The translations under genes and the position numbers were made by a program. This document shows positions 14,159-19,878 of a DNA stretch of 19,878 bases, in pieces (position 1 is the stretch's first letter; every line of letters starts with the position of its first letter). The notes below the pieces were generated by a model. The model did not search any database and was not told where the DNA came from. It worked only from the letters and a program-made list of their open reading frames with translations. Source of the stretch: DATBMY01 sp036554605 (GTDB lineage: Bacteria; Acidobacteriota; Blastocatellia; UBA7656); the NCBI GenBank assembly GCA_036554605.1, contig DATBMY010000466.1:1-19878 (forward strand). Reading direction: 5' to 3'.

Positions 14159-14973
14159 CAGGTTTCGAGCAGCTCCTTCGCTCTATGTGTGGCCTTCACG
14201 ACGGCCTTTATAAGCGTCACCCGCAGCCCGCCTTCTTCAAGCTCAAGAATGCCGTCTATCGTGCAGCCGGCGGGGGTCGTAACCATATCTTTGAGCTTGG
14301 CCGGGTGCTCGGCCGTCTCCAGGACCATGGAGCCCGCGCCGACGACCGTTTGCGCCGCAAGCTCGGTAGCCATATCGCGCGGGAGCCCGACCTTCACACC
14401 TGCTTCGGCGAGCGATTCTATGATGATATATATGAACGCGGGGCCGCTTGCCGAAAGTCCCGTGATCGCATCCATGTGTTTTTCGTCGGCGATAATCGAG
14501 CGCCCGACCGCATCGAAAATAAACTTCGCAAGCTCAAGGTGCTCGCGCGACGCGCTGCTCCCCGCCGCTATCCCGGTCATTCCCTTATTAAGCAGGCAGG
14601 GGGTGTTCGGCATGGCGCGGATGACCGGGACCGGCGCTGCCAGATGTTTTTCAATGAAGGCGGTGCTTACGGACGCCGCTACCGATATGAGAAGTTGCGA
14701 CGGGCCTACGGCATCTCTTATCTCCTCAAGCACCGCGGGCACGGTCTGAGGCTTTACGCTTAAGAGTATGATGTCGGCCGATTCGACAGCCGCTTTGTTT
14801 GACAACGTGCCCGCAAGGGCGAACCGCTCGCGCAACTGGTCGAGGCGTCGCTGGTGACCGGCGGTAACGATCAGGTTAGAGGCTTCGATGACGCGGGCTT
14901 CAAGCAGCCCCTTCACCAGAGTCTCCCCAAGCTTTCCCGCGCCGAGGACCGCTATTCTTTTATCTTTCAGCAT
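14158..14973 (-). CDS. proC: Pyrroline-5-carboxylate reductase
   Basis: A 271-residue cytosolic enzyme that reduces 1-pyrroline-5-carboxylate to proline with NAD(P)H, the last step of proline synthesis. The Rossmann motif is VLGAGKLGETL (9-19), followed by SVKPQTV (72-78), RAMPNTPC (119-126), and the C-terminal signature TGLSASGPAFIYIIIESLAE (171-190) and TTPAGCTIDG (232-241). A TTG at 14988 would add five residues; ATG 14973 with GGGGGA upstream and normal length is preferred. The last base of the stop overlaps the start of the DUF885 gene (TGATG). An extended -10 promoter lies about 30 bases upstream. It diverges from the amino-acid permease. Confidence 0.94.
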   Translation of the reverse strand: MLKDKRIAVLGAGKLGETLVKGLLEARVIEASNLIVTAGHQRRLDQLRERFALAGTLSNKAAVESADIILLSVKPQTVPAVLEEIRDAVGPSQLLISVAASVSTAFIEKHLAAPVPVIRAMPNTPCLLNKGMTGIAAGSSASREHLELAKFIFDAVGRSIIADEKHMDAITGLSASGPAFIYIIIESLAEAGVKVGLPRDMATELAAQTVVGAGSMVLETAEHPAKLKDMVTTPAGCTIDGILELEEGGLRVTLIKAVVKATHRAKELLET

Positions 14974-15007
14974 AAGGATTTCCCCCAAACGTCTTCACGC
15001 ACAAGGG

Positions 15008-15037
15008 ATCATAACAGTCTGCTTGCGAGCTTGTCAG
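15008..15037 (-). promoter_or_regulatory. Promoter for proC-DUF885
   Basis: Minus-strand CTGACA (15037-15032), 18-base spacer, TATGAT (15013-15008) with TG one base before it (extended -10). Five of six matches in each box. Predicted start near 15001, 28 bases before the ATG. Confidence 0.5.
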
Positions 15038-15208
15038 CTTTTGCTTTCGGCCGCCCGGTGGTCCCGCCTCTGCGCATCTCAATACCGGTATAGCGCCGTT
15101 CGCGCCCGAATAATGCCGTTCGTGCCGCAATGATGGCTCAGAGTCGTTCTAACCAATTATTATGCGATTCCCCAAAAGATAATTGTGTCCGGGCTGGAGG
15201 CTCATGGC

Positions 15209-16783
15209 ATGGCAAATCAACTTTTTGCGAGAAAACCCCTCGCGGTATTGCTAGAAGAGATGAAGGGCGAGCACAGGCTGAAGCGTGTGCTTGGCCCGGT
15301 ACAGTTAACCGCCCTCGGGGTCGGGGCGATTATAGGCGCCGGCATATTCGTCGCCACCGGTGAAGCGGCCAATCTCAACGCCGGGCCCGCGCTGATGGTC
15401 TCCTACGTCGTCGCCGGCATCACCTGCGTCTTTGCCGCTTTGTGCTACGCGGAGTTCGCCTCGATGGCGCCGGTCGCGGGGTCGGCATATACATATGCCT
15501 ACGCCACCATGGGCGAGTTATTCGGCTGGATCATCGGCTGGGACCTCGTGCTCGAATACGCCGTCGGTTCGGCGACGGTGGCGAATGGCTGGTCGAGCTT
15601 TTTTCAGAGCCTATTGCCAAAAGACTTTCTGCCCGAGGCAATCAGCAAGGCCCCGATCGTCTTTGACGACAAGGCGGGGCATTTCGTCAGGACCGACGGC
15701 ATCATTAACCTCCCGGCTGTAATCATTGTGCTTATAGTCACCGCCATATTGGTTAAAGGCATATCGGAAAGCGCCAGCTTCAATGCCGTGATGGTCGGGA
15801 TAAAGATTGCCGCCGTGCTGTTCGTCATACTCGTGGGCGCGTTCTACATCAACCCCGCCAACTGGGAGCCTTTTGCCCCTTACGGATGGGGCGGGGTGAA
15901 CTTTTTTGGGCAGACGTTGTGGGGCGAAACCGGTTACGGCAGACCCGTGGGAATGCTTGCCGGGAGCGCGATAATCTTTTTTGCATACATAGGCTTTGAC
16001 TCTGTCTCGACACACGCCGAAGAGGCCAGGCGGCCGAATCGTGACGTTCCGATTGGCATTGTCGCCTCCTTGCTTATATGCACGGTGCTTTACGTACTGG
16101 TAGTGGTCGTGCTGACCGGAATGGTCAGGTATACACAGATAGACACCGGGGCCGGAGTATCCGAGGCCTTTAAGACGGTAGGGTTGCCCTGGGCTCAGGT
16201 CATAATTGCAGCGGCGGGCGTCGCCGGCATCACCTCTGTGCTTCTGGTAATGATGCTGTCGGCGCCGCGCGTATTTCTAGCCATGGCGCGCGATGGGCTT
16301 GTACCGCCGAGGTTCTTTGCCGATGTACACCCGCGCTTCCGCACGCCTTGGAAGAGCACGATTCTCGTCGGCTGCTTTGTTGCCGTGGGCGCGGGGCTTC
16401 TGCCCATTGGCGCTTTGCTGCAGATGACCAATATCGGGACGCTGTTCGCCTTTACGGTCGTCTGCATCGCCGTGATTATAATGCGTAAGACGAACCCGGA
16501 GGCGGAGCGGCCCTTCCGCTGCCCGATGGTGCCTCTCATCCCGATCCTCGGCATCCTTATGTGCCTGCTTCTCATGTTCTCACTGCCGTGGGCCAACTGG
16601 GTGCGCCTGTTCGGCTGGCTTGCGTTAGGGCTGATCATCTACTTCGCATACAGCAGGCACCATAGCTTTATGAAAACCTATCTGGCGCATGAGATCAGCA
16701 AGCACGGCGTTTCGCCCGCGGGGCAATTCATCGATGATGTTACTGAGAAGGATCAACGCCACCCCGACAAACTGATGAAGTGA
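15209..16783 (+). CDS. APC-superfamily amino acid permease
   Basis: A 524-residue inner-membrane transporter of the amino acid-polyamine-organocation superfamily (YfnA/CAT-like), with about 12 or more hydrophobic segments. The TM1 breakpoint motif GVGAIIGAGIFVATG (37-51) is classic. ALCYAEFASMAPVAGSAYTYAYATMGELFGWIIGWDLVLEYAVGSATVANGWS (TM2-TM3 and after) and GFDSVSTHAEEARRPNRDVPIGI are also family hallmarks. Substrate is likely one or more amino acids, possibly cationic, taken up with protons. A GTG at 15185 would add eight residues; ATG 15209 has GGAGG (15196-15200) eight bases upstream. It diverges from proC with a 235-base gap and is followed by the REP-like palindrome. Family sure, substrate open. 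Confidence 0.92.
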   Translation: MANQLFARKPLAVLLEEMKGEHRLKRVLGPVQLTALGVGAIIGAGIFVATGEAANLNAGPALMVSYVVAGITCVFAALCYAEFASMAPVAGSAYTYAYATMGELFGWIIGWDLVLEYAVGSATVANGWSSFFQSLLPKDFLPEAISKAPIVFDDKAGHFVRTDGIINLPAVIIVLIVTAILVKGISESASFNAVMVGIKIAAVLFVILVGAFYINPANWEPFAPYGWGGVNFFGQTLWGETGYGRPVGMLAGSAIIFFAYIGFDSVSTHAEEARRPNRDVPIGIVASLLICTVLYVLVVVVLTGMVRYTQIDTGAGVSEAFKTVGLPWAQVIIAAAGVAGITSVLLVMMLSAPRVFLAMARDGLVPPRFFADVHPRFRTPWKSTILVGCFVAVGAGLLPIGALLQMTNIGTLFAFTVVCIAVIIMRKTNPEAERPFRCPMVPLIPILGILMCLLLMFSLPWANWVRLFGWLALGLIIYFAYSRHHSFMKTYLAHEISKHGVSPAGQFIDDVTEKDQRHPDKLMK

Positions 16784-16784
16784 A

Positions 16785-17125
16785 GAGGAGAAGGGGAGAA
16801 GGGGTGAAAGGGTGAAGGGGTGAAGGGGTGATGAGGTATATCAAGGTCGTTGAATAATTGCATAAGGCCCGAAGGGCCGAAAGTCAATAGCCGCGACCGT
16901 AAGGTCGTGGTCGCACGGTCATCGACGACGGAGGCCCGCGAGGACCGGCACAATATCAAAACGATGTGCCGCGCCTTCGGCACTCAAATCTCTTTGGCAA
17001 TGAGTTTCCACGGGCTCACGCCCGCGGCTATTAACTGTCGGCCCTTCGGGCCTCGTTCTTTTATGCAACGATCTTGCTATACCTCATCACCCCTTCACCC
17101 CTTCACCCCTTCTCCCCTTCTCTCC
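16785..17125. repeat. REP/BIME-like 341-bp imperfect palindrome flanked by G-rich octamer repeats
   Basis: This fills most of the 430-base gap 16784-17213; I see no gene in it. The two arms (about 16785-16910 and 17008-17125) are inverted copies. From the outside in, each has runs of GGGGTGAA-type octamers ending GATGAGGTATA, a CGTTG/GCATAA segment, hairpin GGCCC-GAA-GGGCC (16866-16878; 17040-17052), AATAG, and a second hairpin (16891-16910; 17008-17027). The centre has a third hairpin GTGCCG-CGCCTT-CGGCAC (16966-16983). The paired hairpins resemble REP units arranged as a BIME. No transposase is present, so movement would need one elsewhere. It may also end permease transcription. Confidence 0.75.
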
Positions 17126-17144
17126 GTCACCCCTTCTCCCCTCA

Positions 17145-17172
17145 TTGACTTGCCCGTTCGTGAATGTATAGT
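17145..17172 (+). promoter_or_regulatory. Promoter for the universal stress protein
   Basis: TTGACT (17145-17150), 16-base spacer, TATAGT (17167-17172): five of six matches in each box. It begins 20 bases after the REP-like palindrome. Predicted start near 17179 gives a 35-base leader. The -10 lies just before the possible GTG start at 17175, which would sit upstream of the transcript, so ATG 17214 is favoured. Confidence 0.6.
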
Positions 17173-17213
17173 ATGTGGCCACACTGAGAGTATTAAGAAA
17201 GGGACCGATAGCT

Positions 17214-18062
17214 ATGCCAGGCATAAGCACGATTCTGTTTCCCACCGATTTTTCCGACTTCTCAAATAAAGCGTTCCCTTATGCGGCGCAGCTTGCGCGC
17301 GTCTTTGGCGCAAAGATAATCATGCTGCACGTTGCGGAGTTGGAAGAAGCAGACCCGGCCAACCCGGAGCATTCCTTCCCTGCGCTTGATGAATATGCGG
17401 GCAGCATTGAGACGGAGCGAGTAATAGTGAGAGGTCACGCTCCGTACAAGGACATACTGGAAGTTTCGCGCGCCCGCGGATGCGATCTTATCGTTATGGC
17501 TACGCACGGGCGGTCGGCTCTTTCGCAGTTCTTCCTTGGCGGGAGCGTGGCCGAAGACGTCGCGCGTTTCTCACGGATTCCCGTGCTTATAGCAAAGATC
17601 GAGCCCGACCTTGCGGCCGATTCATACACGGGAAATCTGAAAGAGATACTCTTTGGCACCGATTTTTCCGAGCCCTCGCTAAGGGCCTATCCGCTCGCGC
17701 GCGAGCTGGCCGATAGATTCGGCGCGACTCTCTTCACGCTGCATGTCATAGACGATGATTGCCGCAACGAGTTTTACAAAGCTAAGGGGATTGATTGCGA
17801 AGCGGCGGACTTCCGCGAAAAAGTCGAGCAGATGCTCCGAAGCCAGTTTCTGGCCCTCTCTGGCTCAGCGGATGTTTCAACTTTTCATGTCGTCGATGGC
17901 GTTGCCGAAGACGAGATAGTAAAATTCGCGGACCTGCGAGACATCGACCTCATCGTGCTCTCCCCACATGGGCACACCGGCGTGCGCGAAGAGATCCTCG
18001 GCACAACGACTGATCGCGTGATACGGCGCTCGCAATGCCCCGTGCTAACGGTAAGAACTTAG
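17214..18062 (+). CDS. Tandem-domain universal stress protein
   Basis: A 282-residue cytosolic protein with two UspA domains. Domain 1 (about 4-128) opens TILFPTDFSDFSNKAFPYA and ends IVMATHGRSALSQ..LGGSVAEDV..IPVLI; domain 2 (about 143-280) opens EILFGTDFSEPSLRAYPLA and ends IVLSPHGHTG..LGTTTDRV..CPVLTV. The ATP-binding pattern G-x2-G-x9-G(S/T) is complete in domain 2 (Gly253, Gly256, Gly263), while domain 1 has Ala102 in place of the second Gly. Such proteins help survival under starvation and other stress; nucleotide binding is likely but not certain in domain 1. ATG 17214 has AAAGGGA upstream; a GTG at 17175 lies upstream of the likely transcript start. Single gene with its own promoter. 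Confidence 0.92.
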   Translation: MPGISTILFPTDFSDFSNKAFPYAAQLARVFGAKIIMLHVAELEEADPANPEHSFPALDEYAGSIETERVIVRGHAPYKDILEVSRARGCDLIVMATHGRSALSQFFLGGSVAEDVARFSRIPVLIAKIEPDLAADSYTGNLKEILFGTDFSEPSLRAYPLARELADRFGATLFTLHVIDDDCRNEFYKAKGIDCEAADFREKVEQMLRSQFLALSGSADVSTFHVVDGVAEDEIVKFADLRDIDLIVLSPHGHTGVREEILGTTTDRVIRRSQCPVLTVRT

Positions 18063-18127
18063 CAGGTTGTATCGCAAAGCTGCTTTCAAATAATAAGGCT
18101 CACCTTCACAACAGGAGACTGCGCTAA

Positions 18128-19825
18128 ATGGCGACGAACCTCGATACTGACATTGAACAAAGAGAGAGCTGGGGATCACAACTAGGGCTCGTGCTGGCTA
18201 TGGCGGGCAACGCGGTCGGCCTCGGCAATTTCCTTCGCTTCCCGGCGATTGCGGCCAAGAACGGTGGCGGCACGTTCATGATTCCGTATTTCATATCGCT
18301 GCTTCTGCTCGGCATACCGCTGATGTGGATCGAGTGGGGGATAGGCCGGTACGGCGGCAAGCGCGGTTATTCAACATCGCCCGGTATGTTTGAGCAGCTT
18401 TGGAAGCACCCGATGTCGAAGTACCTTGGCGCGCTCGGAGTATTCATCCCGCTGGCCTTCGTCATTTACTATACCTACATCGAGTCGTGGACTCTTGCGT
18501 ACGCCTTTTTCTCATTCACCGACCAGATTCCGAGCATCGAGGGGCAGACTGCTCAGCAGGCTTTTGACACGATGGGGAATTTCCTGAACTCCTATCAGGG
18601 AACGAACAATCCCATGCCCTCTTCGGGCACGACTGCCAGCTGGATCTTCTTCATCATAACGCTCGGCGCCAACGTCTTCATCATATCGCGGGGGCTGGCG
18701 GGCGGAATCGAGAAGATGGCGAAGATAGCCATGCCGCTGCTGATACTCTTCGCCATAATAGTCGGCATACGAGTGCTATCGCTGCCGGGGGCGATGGGCG
18801 GGGTCGCGTTTGTCTGGAATCCCGACTTCTCGCAGATAACCAACGGCGCGGTATGGCTTGCCGCAGCCGGCCAGATATTCTTCACCCTATCGCTCGGCAC
18901 AGGCTCGATTGAGACTTACGCGAGCTACGTGAAAGAGAACGAGGACATCGTGCTTACGGGCCTTGCCACTTCTTCGATGAACGAGTTTTGCGAAGTAATT
19001 CTCGGTGGCTCGATTGCCATACCCGCTGCGGCCGCTTTCTACGGGGCGGGCGCGGCGACGGCAATCGCTAACTCAGGAACGTTCAATCTAGGATTCCAGA
19101 CCATGCCCGCGGTCTTTTCGGGGATACCGGGCGGATCTATTTTCGGCGGATTGTTCTTTACGCTGCTCTTTTTCGCCGGGATTACGTCGTCGCTTGCGCT
19201 GGCGCAACCGACGATGGCATTCCTGCAAGACGAGCTGCGAATGACACGCAAGAAGGCGGCGCTGCTCGTCGGCACGATAATGTTTTTTGCCTGCGTGCCG
19301 ATCATCTTCTGGCTGCAGTATGGATTCCTCGACGAGTTCGATTTCTGGGCGGGCGCGCTGCTGCTGCTCGTCTTCTCGCTTATAGAGTCGATACTCTTCT
19401 TCTGGGTATTCGGCGGCAAGAAGGCCTGGTCGGAGATACGCAAAGGCGAGCAGATGCGTTTGCCTTCGTTCTTCTACCCGATTATGAAATTCGTCGTCCC
19501 GCTACTGCTCATTATCATTCTCATCAAGGGCGTGATAGACGACATGCTGCCGCGCATATTCTTCAAGAAATGGGAGCCCCTGCCGGGGTGGGAACCGGCC
19601 GGGGGACTCGACAGGCTTGCTTATGAATTCGGTCTCGCCGGGAGGCAACTGGTCGAAGATACAAGCAAGTTTGTTACACTCCCCGACGGAACACGTATTG
19701 ACAGCTTTCCATATATATGGGGCGCGCGCATCGAGATGATAGCGCTCTATGTTTTGATGATTGTCCTGGTGGCGGTAGCCTGGCGAAGACGCGGGCGGAG
19801 AGGGCCGGAAGGAGCGGAGGCATGA
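18128..19825 (+). CDS. LeuT-like sodium:amino acid symporter (NSS/SLC6 family)
   Basis: A 565-residue inner-membrane symporter of the neurotransmitter:sodium family with about 12 TMs, close in sequence to Aquifex LeuT. Sodium-site residues are kept: AGNAVGLGN (26-34), Thr253 in FFTLSLG, Asn285, Thr353 and Ser354 in GITSS. Glu289 matches LeuT Glu290, so chloride dependence is not expected. The substrate pocket differs: by my alignment LeuT Val104, Phe259 and Ile359 become Phe111, Thr258 and Leu358. Residues 478-530 form an extra loop between TM11 and TM12, predicted periplasmic and larger than in LeuT. ATG 18128 has AGGAG ten bases upstream. The stop overlaps the start of a further small gene (ATGA). 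Substrate is probably a neutral amino acid but is not established. Confidence 0.93.
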   Translation: MATNLDTDIEQRESWGSQLGLVLAMAGNAVGLGNFLRFPAIAAKNGGGTFMIPYFISLLLLGIPLMWIEWGIGRYGGKRGYSTSPGMFEQLWKHPMSKYLGALGVFIPLAFVIYYTYIESWTLAYAFFSFTDQIPSIEGQTAQQAFDTMGNFLNSYQGTNNPMPSSGTTASWIFFIITLGANVFIISRGLAGGIEKMAKIAMPLLILFAIIVGIRVLSLPGAMGGVAFVWNPDFSQITNGAVWLAAAGQIFFTLSLGTGSIETYASYVKENEDIVLTGLATSSMNEFCEVILGGSIAIPAAAAFYGAGAATAIANSGTFNLGFQTMPAVFSGIPGGSIFGGLFFTLLFFAGITSSLALAQPTMAFLQDELRMTRKKAALLVGTIMFFACVPIIFWLQYGFLDEFDFWAGALLLLVFSLIESILFFWVFGGKKAWSEIRKGEQMRLPSFFYPIMKFVVPLLLIIILIKGVIDDMLPRIFFKKWEPLPGWEPAGGLDRLAYEFGLAGRQLVEDTSKFVTLPDGTRIDSFPYIWGARIEMIALYVLMIVLVAVAWRRRGRRGPEGAEA

Positions 19826-19878
19826 CGATGGCAATAATATTGAACTTCGCCTTACAGGGGGCGCAGCCCCAGCTGCAC
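19822..19878 (+). CDS. Partial small gene after the NSS transporter, possible small subunit
   Basis: ATG 19822 overlaps the transporter stop as ATGA and has GGAGCGGAGG (19811-19820) upstream. Nineteen codons are visible before the window ends, beginning MTMAIILNFALQGAQ, with no stop. NSS transporters in other bacteria are often followed by a small one-helix protein (for example MetS with MetP), and position and coupling fit, but only the first codons are seen. A different gene remains possible. Confidence 0.55.
   Translation, partial: MTMAIILNFALQGAQPQLH

Noticed and set aside
16785..16838. CRISPR array from regularly spaced G-rich units
   Set aside because: Units are 8 bases with no spacers, and no cas genes are present; this is a simple tandem repeat.
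17175..17213. GTG start at 17175 for the universal stress protein
   Set aside because: It lies upstream of the predicted transcription start near 17179 and adds 13 residues not typical of the Usp fold.

Overview
The window looks like ordinary chromosome from a GC-rich Gram-negative bacterium. Base composition and gene content (tandem heavy-metal-binding domains, DUF885, DUF1572/DinB, a BON protein, many TTG starts, REP-like palindromes) suggest Acidobacteriota, perhaps Blastocatellia or a relative. That assignment is inferred: there is no rRNA or other phylogenetic marker here. I saw no tRNA, rRNA, CRISPR array, prophage or complete transposon.

Layout. Positions 1-3216 hold an isochorismatase-fold hydrolase (minus), a secreted double heavy-metal-binding protein (plus), and a minus-strand pair made of a hotdog thioesterase and a class IV aminotransferase. 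Positions 3302-5431 are a compact NAD-salvage operon, pncB-pncA, with a strong sigma70-type promoter, a hairpin leader and a hairpin at its end. A Tat-type purple acid phosphatase-like protein (minus) and a class I aminotransferase (plus) diverge from a dyad-rich control region at 6360-6660. From 7968 to 9602 lie three genes of unknown function, the middle one a 49-residue membrane protein. Then come rlmD (rRNA methylation), a 47-residue membrane protein overlapping a DinB/DUF1572 protein, and a secreted BON protein. proC and a DUF885 peptidase-like gene are coupled by TGATG on the minus strand. The last part is an APC amino-acid permease, a 341-bp REP/BIME-like imperfect palindrome, a tandem universal stress protein, and a LeuT-like sodium symporter whose ATGA junction leads into a small gene cut by the window end.

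How genes relate. Nicotinamide is deamidated by PncA and the nicotinate is recycled by PncB. Amino-acid themes recur (two aminotransferases, ProC, a DUF885 peptidase, an APC permease, an NSS symporter), fitting a heterotroph that lives on peptides and amino acids. They are not one operon.

Several starts were moved from the longest possible ORF. In pncB and the universal stress protein the longer start lies inside the promoter. In the phosphatase, proC and the permease an internal ATG has the better ribosome-binding site. No clear new defence or mobile system is present. The least explained parts are the 7968-9602 unknown cluster, the two small membrane proteins, the 16785-17125 palindrome, and a palindromic repeat found both in the pncB leader and before rlmD.
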